64,000 bases of DNA from Geomonas ferrireducens. GTDB taxonomy: Bacteria > Desulfobacterota > Desulfuromonadia > Geobacterales > Geobacteraceae. Position 1 is the first letter of the stretch, and each line of letters begins with the position of its first letter. Location: assembly GCF_004917065.1 (NCBI RefSeq), contig NZ_SSYA01000003.1, positions 1 through 64,000 on the forward strand. Reading direction: 5' to 3'. A program made the translations under genes and the position numbers. A model generated the notes under the pieces. The model worked only from the letters and a program-made list of their open reading frames with translations, was not told where the DNA came from and ran no database searches. This document shows positions 8,908-16,988 of this stretch, piece by piece.

Positions 8908-9615
8908 ATGCCGTTTATCCCACGCAGGAGGACAAACCTGGAATTTCTCGATCTCCCTTCGGACGTCTGCAGTGTCGACGAACTCGAAGGGAGTCTCGCC
9001 GACATTCGCACGGTGAACCGTTATCTGGGCGACCGCTGGGCGCTTTTGAAACACCTGTCGGCTCGGGCGAAGGGGCTGGTGCGGTTCACGGTGCTTGACG
9101 TCGCCACCGGTTCCGCCGACCTTCCGGTCACTATGGTTGAGTGGGCGCGTAAAAAAGGGATCGATATCAGCGTCACTGCAGTCGACATCAACAGCCGCAC
9201 CATAGACATTGCGCGCCGGTGCACCCTGCAATACCCCGAGATCGAGCTGATGGTCGCCGATGCCCTGGAACTCCCGTTCCGGGATGGGAGCTTCGATTTC
9301 GTGCTCTGCAGCAAGACCCTGCACCACATGAAGGAGCCGGAAGGGATCGCCGCGCTGCGTGAAATCATGCGCGTGGCGCGGAGGGGATACCTCGTCATGG
9401 ACCTGCAAAGGAGCTGGGTCGCCTACCTCCTCATCTACGCGCTCACGAGAATTTTCACCAGAAACCGCATGACCCGATACGACGGCCCGCTCTCCGTGCT
9501 GAAGGCGTTCACCGTCGAGGACCTCACCCTGTGGGCGCAGCAGGCGGGTGCCCCCTCCTTCAGGATCCACCGCGAGCCGTTCTGGCTGCTCGTTCTCTCC
9601 GGGGATAAATCATGA
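8908..9615 (+). CDS. SAM-dependent methyltransferase (type III PKS-associated type)
   Basis: A 235-residue class I methyltransferase. Motif I is VLDVATGSADL (62-72), the acidic SAM-ribose contact lies in VTAVDINSRT, and the FDFVLCSKTLHHM stretch is motif IV/post-IV. The N-terminal LEFLDLP ... LADIRTVNRYLG signature is one I associate with methyltransferases beside bacterial type III polyketide synthases, and a PKS gene is indeed two genes downstream. It probably methylates the polyketide ring or carbon skeleton. It overlaps the next gene by four bases (ATGA), which indicates translational coupling. Confidence 0.88.
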   Translation: MPFIPRRRTNLEFLDLPSDVCSVDELEGSLADIRTVNRYLGDRWALLKHLSARAKGLVRFTVLDVATGSADLPVTMVEWARKKGIDISVTAVDINSRTIDIARRCTLQYPEIELMVADALELPFRDGSFDFVLCSKTLHHMKEPEGIAALREIMRVARRGYLVMDLQRSWVAYLLIYALTRIFTRNRMTRYDGPLSVLKAFTVEDLTLWAQQAGAPSFRIHREPFWLLVLSGDKS

Positions 9616-10841
9616 AGTTCTCCGTCGCCACCAATTTCGAGCCCGACCTGCTGCCCGCTCTCGAAGGATTTCCGGTCACGGAGCTCTTCGGCAAGCTTGC
9701 CAGTGACAGCATAGGCGGGGGGCGCGCCTCCTTCATGCTGGCGCCCCTCGGCAGGGACCGCTTCCGCGCCCACGTCGCAGATGCGGCGCGGAGGGGAATC
9801 GGGTTCAACTACCTGCTGAACCCCGCCTGCCTGGACAACCGCGAGTACACCCGCAAGGGGCAGCAGGACCTGGAACGGCTGCTCGAGTTTATCGAGGAGT
9901 GCGACGTCACCTCGGTAACCGTCTCGCTTCCTTTCCTGCTTCCCATCATCAAGAAGCGGCACCCACGCCTCAAGGTGCGGGTGGGCGTCTACGCGCGGGT
10001 GGATTGCGTGGCGAAGGCCAAGTTCTGGGAGGAACTGGGGGCGGACTGCATCACGCTCGAATCGATCGCGGTGAACCGGGACTTCGCCATGCTGCAGGCG
10101 ATCCGCGAGGCGGTGCGCATCGAGCTTCAGCTCATCGCCAACTCCAACTGCCTCATCTTCTGCCCCTGGTCGGGACAGCACATGGTGAACCTGTCGCACG
10201 CCTCCCAGAAGGGGCACGAAAGCCGCGGCTTCATGATCGATTACTGCGCCCTGCGCTGCTCCGCGGCAAAGCTCGCCGACCCGTCGCATTACCTGCGCTC
10301 CGAGTTTATCCGGCCCGAGGACCTCGGAGCCTACACCGGGCTTGGCTACCATTTCTTCAAGATCCTGGAGCGGGGTGCGCCGACGCAGGTGCTGGCGCGC
10401 CGGGTGAGGGCCTACGCAGAAGGACGCTTCGAAGGAAACCTGCTCGATCTGATCCAGCCATACGGTTACCGGGGGGGCGGAGGAAGCGGGGGGCTTGCCG
10501 GGCTTTTGAGGTTCGCGAGGTTCTTCCTCCGTCCGGCAACGGTGAGCCCTACCGGGCTCATGCGCCTGAAGCGTCTGGCCGAGAAGCGCGGCTTGCTGGC
10601 GGGACTGGACTGGCACCCGGTCTACATCGACAACCGGCTCCTGGACGGCTTTCTGGACGGCCTGAAGGAAATCGAATGCCGGGGCTGTGATTGCTCCCGG
10701 TGCGGCTACTGCGCCCGCTGGGCGGAGAAGGCGGTCAGAGTCGACGCGAAGTACCGCGAGGAGATGCTGCAGCTTTACCAGGCCGCTTTCCATGACATGC
10801 ATTCCGGCGCCCTCTGGGGGGTGACCGATAGGAGGGGATGA
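9612..10841 (+). CDS. U32 (UbiU/TrhP-type) iron-sulfur protein
   Basis: A 409-residue member of the U32 'peptidase' family. Known relatives UbiU/UbiV, RlhA and TrhP bind [4Fe-4S] through four cysteines and hydroxylate aromatic or tRNA/rRNA substrates without O2. Here the candidate ligands are Cys180, Cys184, Cys212 and Cys216, in the characteristic place after the TIM-barrel-like region (VGVYARVDCVAK, ADCITLESIAVN). A second cluster of five cysteines (356-367, CRGCDCSRCGYC) near the C-terminus is an unusual addition that could hold another cluster. It sits between methyltransferase and PKS with four-base overlaps on both sides. I infer an O2-independent hydroxylation of the polyketide; peptidase activity is unlikely. 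Confidence 0.85.
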   Translation: MKFSVATNFEPDLLPALEGFPVTELFGKLASDSIGGGRASFMLAPLGRDRFRAHVADAARRGIGFNYLLNPACLDNREYTRKGQQDLERLLEFIEECDVTSVTVSLPFLLPIIKKRHPRLKVRVGVYARVDCVAKAKFWEELGADCITLESIAVNRDFAMLQAIREAVRIELQLIANSNCLIFCPWSGQHMVNLSHASQKGHESRGFMIDYCALRCSAAKLADPSHYLRSEFIRPEDLGAYTGLGYHFFKILERGAPTQVLARRVRAYAEGRFEGNLLDLIQPYGYRGGGGSGGLAGLLRFARFFLRPATVSPTGLMRLKRLAEKRGLLAGLDWHPVYIDNRLLDGFLDGLKEIECRGCDCSRCGYCARWAEKAVRVDAKYREEMLQLYQAAFHDMHSGALWGVTDRRG

Positions 10842-11929
10842 TGATCGATGCACGTTTCACCAAAGGGGAGCCTGCCTCGCCCGGGGCGGTCTACGTCGCC
10901 TCAGTGGCGTCGGCCGTACCGGAGTTCAGCGCATCCCAAAGTTACGCGGCGGAACTCGTCCGGCAGCGCTTCAAGGAGAGCCTGACGCCGAGGAGCCTCG
11001 GGTTGATCCGGGCGACCTTCGAGCACCCGGCCATCGAGAAACGTCACTTTGCCGTCGACGCGCCGGCGCGCATCTTCGACGAGACCGCTGACGAACGTGT
11101 CGCCCGTTTCACAGAAGAATCGGTGGCGCTTGCGGCGCGGGTAGTGTTGTCCGCACTGGAACAAGTGGGGTTATCGCCCTTGCAGGTGAGCGGCTTGGTG
11201 CTCAACACCTGTACCGGCTACATCTGTCCCGGCATCTCCACCTACGTTGCGCAGCGTCTCGGAATGCGATCGAGCACCCGGCTTTACGACCTCGTCGGTA
11301 GCGGCTGCGGCGGCGCAATCCCGAACCTGCAGGTGGCCGAGTCGATGCTGAGAACAACCGGTGGCGTCGTGGTGAGCGTCTCGGTGGAGATCTGCAGCGC
11401 CGCCTTCCAGATGGACAACGACCTGAGCCTAATCCTCTCCAACGCGCTCTTCGGCGACGGCGCGGCGGCTGCCGTTTTGTGGCAGAAACCGGTCGGGTTC
11501 GAGTTGACGGCATCGGCAGGGCGCTACGTGCCGGAGGAGCGCGAGGCGATCCGCTTCATCCACAAGGGGGGGCAGTTGCACAACCAGTTATCGACCGACC
11601 TTCCCGGTCTGGTGGCAAGGGCCGCGGCCGAGGTGGTCGACGACCTTTTGGACTCGGCCGCGCTGGAAAAGGAAGACATCGGGGCGTGGGCGCTGCATAC
11701 CGGCGGCGAGAAGGTGATCAATGCGGTGCGGGACCAGGTGGGGATACCGGAAGAGCTCCTCTGGGCGACGCGGCGGGTCCTGTCCCAGTACGGCAACATG
11801 TCTTCGCCTACCGTCTGGTTCGTGCTCGAGGAGATGATGCAGAAGGGGATACCTGCCGGTACGTGGTGCGTCCTGCTCGCCTACGGCGCGGGGCTCTCCG
11901 CCCATGCCTATTTGCTACGCAAGACCTGA
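10838..11929 (+). CDS. Type III polyketide synthase (chalcone synthase family)
   Basis: A 363-residue thiolase-fold homodimeric synthase that condenses malonyl-CoA onto an acyl starter without an ACP. The full Cys-His-Asn triad is visible: Cys157 in VGSGCGGAIPNL, His287 in ALHTGGEKV and Asn320 in YGNMSSPT. The NTCTGYICPGIS and NALFGDGAAA motifs are diagnostic for type III PKS rather than FabH. Bacterial relatives make alkylresorcinols, alkylpyrones or phloroglucinols; the chain length and starter cannot be read from sequence. The start ATGATG overlaps the U32 stop by four bases behind GGAGGGG. It is the last gene of the plus-strand cluster. Confidence 0.92.
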   Translation: MMIDARFTKGEPASPGAVYVASVASAVPEFSASQSYAAELVRQRFKESLTPRSLGLIRATFEHPAIEKRHFAVDAPARIFDETADERVARFTEESVALAARVVLSALEQVGLSPLQVSGLVLNTCTGYICPGISTYVAQRLGMRSSTRLYDLVGSGCGGAIPNLQVAESMLRTTGGVVVSVSVEICSAAFQMDNDLSLILSNALFGDGAAAAVLWQKPVGFELTASAGRYVPEEREAIRFIHKGGQLHNQLSTDLPGLVARAAAEVVDDLLDSAALEKEDIGAWALHTGGEKVINAVRDQVGIPEELLWATRRVLSQYGNMSSPTVWFVLEEMMQKGIPAGTWCVLLAYGAGLSAHAYLLRKT

Positions 11930-11944
11930 AGGTGATTGATGCTT

Positions 11945-13357
11945 TTAAAATCTGTGGCGGGAGCGGAACTGGTCACCGGTGAAATAGCCGCGCACCAGGT
12001 CGAGGTTGTTGAGCAGCACCTTCCAGGCCCCCTTCTCGCGCTTTTTCACGAAGCGGTTCCCCACGAACATCGAGGGGCTGAAGAACGCCTTTAGGTTCTC
12101 CCAGTTCATCAGCCGGTTCAACTGGGCCGTGCTGAGTTGTCTCGTCCTCACGTTGCACATGAAGCCGGTGTACCTGCTCAATCGGTCGGAATTCGTCACG
12201 AGCCCCGCCTGCAGCAGCTCCTCCCTGATCCTGGTGCCGGGGTAGGGGGTGACGCACTGCACGTAGGGGAGGTCCACCCCCAGCCGGCGCGAGGCGCGGA
12301 ATACTTCCCTTATCTCCTCCTTTCCGTCGTCGGGATTGCCGATGATGAAGCCTCCCATCACCCCGATGCCGTGTTCGCGCAAGCGGCGCACCGCCTGCCT
12401 GGTCTGCTCCCGGATGTCACCCTTTTCAAAAAGAGCGAGGTTCTTCGGCAGCACCGACTCGATGCCGAGGAATACCATGGCGAAGTTCGCACGGGAAAGC
12501 GCCGGTATAAGCGCCGGGTCGGCCACGATGCCGGCGACGGATGCCTGGACCAGGTACTCCATCTCGTTCAGCCCCTGCTCCGCGATCGCCTCGGCGAGCC
12601 GGGTGAAACGGCGGCTGTCCAGGGTGATGTTGTCGTCGACCAAAAGCACCGTCTTCGTGCCGCGCCGCTTTAGTTCCCTCAGGTCTTCGATCACCATCTC
12701 GATCGGGCGGCATCGGAAGCTGGAGCCGTACATCCCGGTGATCGAACAGAAGGTGCAGGTCTTGGTGCAGCCGCGCGAAGTTTCCACGCAGTCGAGCCGG
12801 CGGTCGAAGTAGGTGAAGCCGTCCAGAGCGCGCACGCTGCGGTCCGGCAGCGGCAGGCACTTTAGGTCGAGCAGAGGTCCGGGAGGATTGTGGACGAAGA
12901 CACCGTGGCGCGGCCAAGATAGGCCGGGGACGTCGAAAAAGGAGCGCTGGCCGTCGAGCGCTTCCAAAAGGGCGGCAAAGGCATGTTCTCCTTCACCGCT
13001 TATCAGGAAGTCAAACGGGGCGTCGCCGGAGGCGAGTTCTTCGCGGGTGAGGGTGGCGTGGTAGCCCCCGAGTACGAGCCGTGCGCGCGGGGCGGCTGAG
13101 CGGCAGATGGCGAAGACTTTCAGGGCGCTTTCGTATTGGAAGCTCATGCTGCTGACGCCGATTACGTCGGGAGAGAACTCAGCCAGGAGCCGTCTGAGCC
13201 ACGACTCGATGTCGCGATGCACCAGGACGAGATCGACGATCTTCACCCGGTGTTCTTTGAGGTGCGCGGCGATGGAGCAGAGCCCGAGGTTGGGGACCTT
13301 GATGATGCGATGGAAATTGTTGGCGGCATCGGGCATCGCCAGGAGGAGTACGTTCAT
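11945..13357 (-). CDS. B12-binding-domain/radical SAM protein
   Basis: A 470-residue protein with an N-terminal cobalamin-binding domain (MNVLLLAMP ... GLCSIAAHLK, then LVLGGYHATL) and a radical SAM core with RGCTKTCTFC (Cys197, 201, 204). The C-terminal region has the YVQCVTPYPGT and LMNWENLKAFF elements common in B12-dependent radical SAM enzymes of lipid or natural-product pathways. The start at 13357 has AAGGGAA upstream; longer in-frame starts lack this. It ends 15 bases from the PKS stop on the opposite strand, so it is convergent with the cluster rather than in its operon, but functional linkage is plausible. Confidence 0.88.
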   Translation of the reverse strand: MNVLLLAMPDAANNFHRIIKVPNLGLCSIAAHLKEHRVKIVDLVLVHRDIESWLRRLLAEFSPDVIGVSSMSFQYESALKVFAICRSAAPRARLVLGGYHATLTREELASGDAPFDFLISGEGEHAFAALLEALDGQRSFFDVPGLSWPRHGVFVHNPPGPLLDLKCLPLPDRSVRALDGFTYFDRRLDCVETSRGCTKTCTFCSITGMYGSSFRCRPIEMVIEDLRELKRRGTKTVLLVDDNITLDSRRFTRLAEAIAEQGLNEMEYLVQASVAGIVADPALIPALSRANFAMVFLGIESVLPKNLALFEKGDIREQTRQAVRRLREHGIGVMGGFIIGNPDDGKEEIREVFRASRRLGVDLPYVQCVTPYPGTRIREELLQAGLVTNSDRLSRYTGFMCNVRTRQLSTAQLNRLMNWENLKAFFSPSMFVGNRFVKKREKGAWKVLLNNLDLVRGYFTGDQFRSRHRF

Positions 13358-13521
13358 GATTTCCCTTGTGACTGTGGCAGGTTCGATTGAGCCCTTAGCA
13401 TTATAGTGGCTGGGACCGCTTGCGCAAACGGAACGGCCGCTGGCAAGGGAGAGGATTGAAGATAAAATATTCGTCATTAAACCCGGTGCTGCGGTAGAAG
13501 CCGCCGCGGCTGGAGGTGCCC

Positions 13522-13671
13522 ATGGACGAACAGGAAAAAAAAGAGGAAGCACCGGTGGTGGTGATTGTAGAGCGGCGCAGGCAAAGGGAGACGGAGTTGA
13601 GCCCGGCTGAGGTCATGAAGATATTGAGAAAGAGGGCGGCCCGGGCGCGGAAGAACCCGACTCGGGAGTAA
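13522..13671 (+). CDS. Small basic protein, 49 residues
   Basis: A short gene with GGAGG five bases before the ATG. The product begins acidic (MDEQEKKEEAP), then a hydrophobic VVVIV strand, then a strongly basic helix-like tail (VERRRQRE ... KILRKRAARARKN). It is followed by a good terminator at 13701-13745, which supports its being a real transcription unit. Nucleic-acid binding is possible from charge alone; I do not recognise a family. Confidence 0.55.
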   Translation: MDEQEKKEEAPVVVIVERRRQRETELSPAEVMKILRKRAARARKNPTRE

Positions 13672-13700
13672 GAGGGGTTGACATTACCGGCAAGGCGAAG

Positions 13701-13745
13701 GCCTCCGTCTCAGTAACCACAGTGTTAACTGGTCCGGAGGCTTTT
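13701..13745 (+). terminator. Rho-independent terminator
   Basis: GCCTCCG pairs with CGGAGGC around a long internal hairpin (CAGTAAC/GTTAACTG), followed by TTTTT. It ends the small upstream gene and separates it from ppk1. Confidence 0.8.
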
Positions 13746-13832
13746 TCATGTGCTTACATGCTCAGAAGCAGTTGCAATGTGAGATAATAATGCAAGAATA
13801 TTCCATCCCTACAACCTCTGGAGACCAAGGTC

Positions 13833-16433
13833 ATGGAGACCAAGACTGTAGTACCCTTAAATATTGAGCAGGAAGAGAACATCTTGCAGCTGGCGAATGA
13901 GCTGCTGATCCTTCCTGATACTGCAGCAGATCCATTGCTGTCCCCCAAAGTCCCCCCTGTTGACGCAGACAATCCTTTTGCCATCCCCGCCTCCGTCCGA
14001 AACGAGGCGACCACTCCCGGCACCAGGCCCGAGGCGATCGCCGTCCTGGCGCAAGCAAGTGTCGACCGTAAGGGGGGGGAGCAGGGGCGGCCGCAAGCCA
14101 AAGCGAAGGCGGCTAAAGGAGCGAAGGGGGCAAAGACGGCCAAGAGCTCCAAAGCCGCGAAGGATGCGAAGACGGGCAAAGATGAGAAGGCTGCGAAAGG
14201 GGCGAAAGCTAAGGGGGCGAAGCCGGTAAAGGCGGCCGCCGGGGCAAAGCCCGCCAAGACTGTTAAGGCGAAGGTGACGAAGGCAAAACCGAAGGGGGGA
14301 CCTAAGCCGAAACAGCCGGTAACGGAAGAATCGCCCTTCGACCTGAGCGAGAGCCGCTGGTACCTGAACCGGGAGCTGACCTGGCTCGAATTCAACCGGC
14401 GCGTGCTGCACGAGGCAATGGACGAGCGGACGCCGCTTCTGGAGCGGCTGAAATTTATCGCCATCGTCAGTTCCAACCTCGACGAATTCACCATGAAGAG
14501 GATCGGCGGCTTAAAGCAGCAGATCGGGGCCGGGCTGCACGAGCTGACCCTGGACGGCCGCTCGCCGCGCCAGCAGGTGCTTGAGTGCAACGCGTCGGTG
14601 CGCGAGATCGAGACGGTCAAGCGGGAGGCGTTCCGGGGGGTGCGGGAGCTTCTGGAGGCGAAGGGGATCGTCATCGAGAGCTACGACACCCTTGCCCCGA
14701 AGGATAAGAAGCAGCTCCGCGAGCATTACTACAAGAACATCTATCCCCTCCTGACCCCGCAGTCCATCGACCCCGCTCACCCATTCCCGTTCATCTCGAA
14801 CCTTTCGCTGAACCTTCTGGTCACCCTGCGCTATCCCAAGTCGCGCGAGCATTCCCTGGCGCGGGTGAAGGTCCCGGTAGGTCTCGGCACGCCGCGCTTC
14901 ATCCGCGTCGGCAAGGGTGACCGCTTCGTCCCGCTCGAACAGGTGATGATGAACAACCTGGACATGCTTTTTCCCGGCATGCTGATCGTCTCCTGCGAAA
15001 TCTTCCGCGTCACCCGCAACGCCAACACGGAGAAGGACGAGGAAGAGGCGGACGACCTGATGTCGATGATCGAGTCGGAGTTGAAGGAGCGCAAGTTCGC
15101 CCCCATCGTGCGCCTGGAAATCGGGGCCGGCATGGAGCCGCTGCACCGCGGCCGGCTGGCGGCAGAGCTGGAACTGGACGAGGAGAACGATGTCTTCGAG
15201 GTTTCCGGCATGCTGGCCCTGCGCGACCTCTTCGAGATATCGCGGCTCGATTACCCGCGCCTGCACGACCCGCCGCATCACCCGGTCGATCACCCGGGGC
15301 TGCCGGCAGAGCGCAACATCTTCCATACCATCCGTGACCTGGGATCGCTCCTGTTGCAACATCCCTACGTTTCCTTCTCCACTTCCGTGGAACGCTTCCT
15401 GCGCGAGGCGGCCAACGATCCAAAGGTGCGCGCCATCAAGATGACCCTCTACCGCACCTCGATCCAGGGGCGCATCATCGACGCGCTGGTTCAGGCCGCG
15501 CAAAACGGCAAGCAGGTGGCGGTGGTGGTGGAGCTGAAGGCGCGCTTCGACGAGGCGACGAACATCCACCTCGCCGAGGTGATGGAGGAGGCGGGGATAC
15601 ACGTCACCTACGGCGTGGTGGGGCTGAAGACCCATTGCAAGGTGATCCTTGTGGTGCGCCAGGACTACGCAGGGCTCAAGCGCTACGTGCACATCGGCAC
15701 CGGCAACTACCACACGGAGACCGCACGGATCTACAGCGACATCGGGCTCATCACCTGCGACGAGGTGATCGCGCAGGACGTCACCGAGCTCTTCAACTAT
15801 CTGACCACCGGGTTCACCGCAAAAAGGAACTACCAGGCGGTCATGCCTGCGCCGAAGCTCCTTAAAAAGGCGCTCCTTTCGCGCATCGAGCGGGAGGTCG
15901 AGCTGCACCGGCAAAGCGGTGGCGGGTGGATCCAGTTCAAGATGAACGCTCTGGAGGACGGCGAGATCGTGAAGGCGCTGTACCAGGCCTCCATGGCTGG
16001 GGTGAAGGTCGATCTCTACGTACGGGATACCTGCCGGTTGCGTCCCGGCGTCCCGGGCCTTTCGGACCACATCCGGGTGGTCAGCATCGTCGGGCGCTTT
16101 CTGGAGCATGCACGGGTCTACTACTTCAGAAACGGCGGTGCCGGGGAATATTTCATCTCGTCAGCCGACGCCATGAAGCGGAACCTGGAGGCGCGGGTGG
16201 AGGTGCTTTGCCCGGTGACCGCGCCGGAATTGACCGCGGAGTTGCGCGCCATCTTCGACTGCTACGACGCGGACCGCCGTTCGGCGTGGGACATGCGGCC
16301 GGACGGAAGCTACATCCAGCGTCAGCCTGTCGAAGGGGAGAGCGGTGAGGGGACGCACCAGATGCTGATTGCGCAGGCTCAGAAGCGGTTGAAGGATGCG
16401 CTTAAACAGAAGAAAAAGCCGGTGCAGAAATAG
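13833..16433 (+). CDS. ppk1: Polyphosphate kinase 1 with long Lys/Ala-rich N-terminal extension
   Basis: An 866-residue enzyme that reversibly polymerises the gamma-phosphate of ATP into polyphosphate. The PPK core begins near residue 176 (RYLNRELTWLEFNRR-type N domain, here WYLNRELTWLEF) and contains the phospho-histidine segment GLKTHCKV and the second conserved-His segment HIGTGNYHTETAR, so it should be active. Typical PPK1 is about 690-720 residues. The extra ~165 N-terminal residues include a low-complexity Lys/Ala/Gly stretch at about 88-160 (repeated AKGAK, KAAK). The basic tail could bind polyphosphate or DNA, or be a lysine-polyphosphorylation target (inference). The ATG is preceded by CTGGAG. 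Confidence 0.95.
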   Translation: METKTVVPLNIEQEENILQLANELLILPDTAADPLLSPKVPPVDADNPFAIPASVRNEATTPGTRPEAIAVLAQASVDRKGGEQGRPQAKAKAAKGAKGAKTAKSSKAAKDAKTGKDEKAAKGAKAKGAKPVKAAAGAKPAKTVKAKVTKAKPKGGPKPKQPVTEESPFDLSESRWYLNRELTWLEFNRRVLHEAMDERTPLLERLKFIAIVSSNLDEFTMKRIGGLKQQIGAGLHELTLDGRSPRQQVLECNASVREIETVKREAFRGVRELLEAKGIVIESYDTLAPKDKKQLREHYYKNIYPLLTPQSIDPAHPFPFISNLSLNLLVTLRYPKSREHSLARVKVPVGLGTPRFIRVGKGDRFVPLEQVMMNNLDMLFPGMLIVSCEIFRVTRNANTEKDEEEADDLMSMIESELKERKFAPIVRLEIGAGMEPLHRGRLAAELELDEENDVFEVSGMLALRDLFEISRLDYPRLHDPPHHPVDHPGLPAERNIFHTIRDLGSLLLQHPYVSFSTSVERFLREAANDPKVRAIKMTLYRTSIQGRIIDALVQAAQNGKQVAVVVELKARFDEATNIHLAEVMEEAGIHVTYGVVGLKTHCKVILVVRQDYAGLKRYVHIGTGNYHTETARIYSDIGLITCDEVIAQDVTELFNYLTTGFTAKRNYQAVMPAPKLLKKALLSRIEREVELHRQSGGGWIQFKMNALEDGEIVKALYQASMAGVKVDLYVRDTCRLRPGVPGLSDHIRVVSIVGRFLEHARVYYFRNGGAGEYFISSADAMKRNLEARVEVLCPVTAPELTAELRAIFDCYDADRRSAWDMRPDGSYIQRQPVEGESGEGTHQMLIAQAQKRLKDALKQKKKPVQK

Positions 16434-16545
16434 CGACTCACTTTATTCGGCGTGAGATGACATGCGACGGGAAAAGCGGTAGCATATGCGATGTGCCAAC
16501 GCCGATGTTGGCCCCCAAACCGAGAGACAACCCCAGGGGGAACTG

Positions 16546-16821
16546 ATGGAACCGAAAAAAGATTGTATCTGCGCCGGAGATCACGAACACCACATCTGCT
16601 TTCTGCACAGCAAGGGACTGGTCAAAGAGGTCGAGCAACTGACCGACAATCCGACGGTGACTTGCTCCATATGTCTTGTGAACGCAAATTCACCCGATAA
16701 CGTCTGCTCGCCCACCACGCTCGGCGGCGGGTTCAAATACTCAGATATGAAGGGAAGCAAGAAGGTCATCTGCGAGAGTGTGACGGAAGCGATCCCGGAG
16801 AAGGAGAAAAAGGAGAAGTAG
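16546..16821 (+). CDS. Small Cys/His-rich protein of unknown function
   Basis: A 91-residue protein. The N-terminal part has CICAGDHEHHIC and the middle TCSIC followed by VCSP, giving a cluster of cysteines and histidines suited to metal binding. The C-terminus is a charged Lys/Glu tail. No signal peptide is evident. AGGGGG lies five bases before the ATG at 16546, which is why the upstream ATG at 16486 is not used. It follows ppk1 on the same strand after 112 bases. No family recognised. Confidence 0.7.
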   Translation: MEPKKDCICAGDHEHHICFLHSKGLVKEVEQLTDNPTVTCSICLVNANSPDNVCSPTTLGGGFKYSDMKGSKKVICESVTEAIPEKEKKEK

Positions 16822-16825
16822 GTTC

Positions 16826-16912
16826 CCTCCCCTGGAGGGGGAGGGCTAGGGAGGGGGAACGCCGACAACGAATTCCCCCCCCCAGCCTCCCCCCTCCGGG
16901 GGGAGGAGCTTT
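16826..16912. repeat. G/C-homopolymer interspersed repeat (long imperfect inverted repeat)
   Basis: CCCTCCCC-TGGAGGGGGAGGG followed by GCTAGGGAGGGGGAA, a short spacer, then the near-complement TTCCCCCCCCCAGCCTCCC and a second CTCCGGGGGGAG hairpin. A related element occurs at 20750-20773, so this looks like a dispersed family copy that can fold into a long hairpin in either strand. Confidence 0.7.
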
Positions 16913-16930
16913 AGTGGACCAGGAAAACAA

Positions 16931-16964
16931 AAGGCGGCCCCGGTGATGATACCGGGGCCGCCTT
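16931..16964. terminator. Bidirectional terminator between the Cys-rich gene and hcp
   Basis: A perfect 14-bp stem (AAGGCGGCCCCGGT / ACCGGGGCCGCCTT) with a six-base loop is flanked by A residues on the left and T residues on the right. It lies 24 bases past the hcp stop on the minus strand. Confidence 0.9.
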
Positions 16965-16988
16965 TTTGTCATGCTGCAGTTTTGTTGA

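Noticed and set aside
9612-10841. Annotation of the U32 gene as a collagenase-like peptidase.
   Set aside because: Characterised members with this cysteine arrangement are Fe-S hydroxylation or modification proteins; no protease motif is visible.
10838-11929. FabH-type 3-oxoacyl-ACP synthase III as the function of the PKS gene.
   Set aside because: The NTCTGY, GSGCGGAIPNL, HTGG and YGNMSSPT signatures are those of type III PKS, and its methyltransferase neighbour is of the PKS-associated type.
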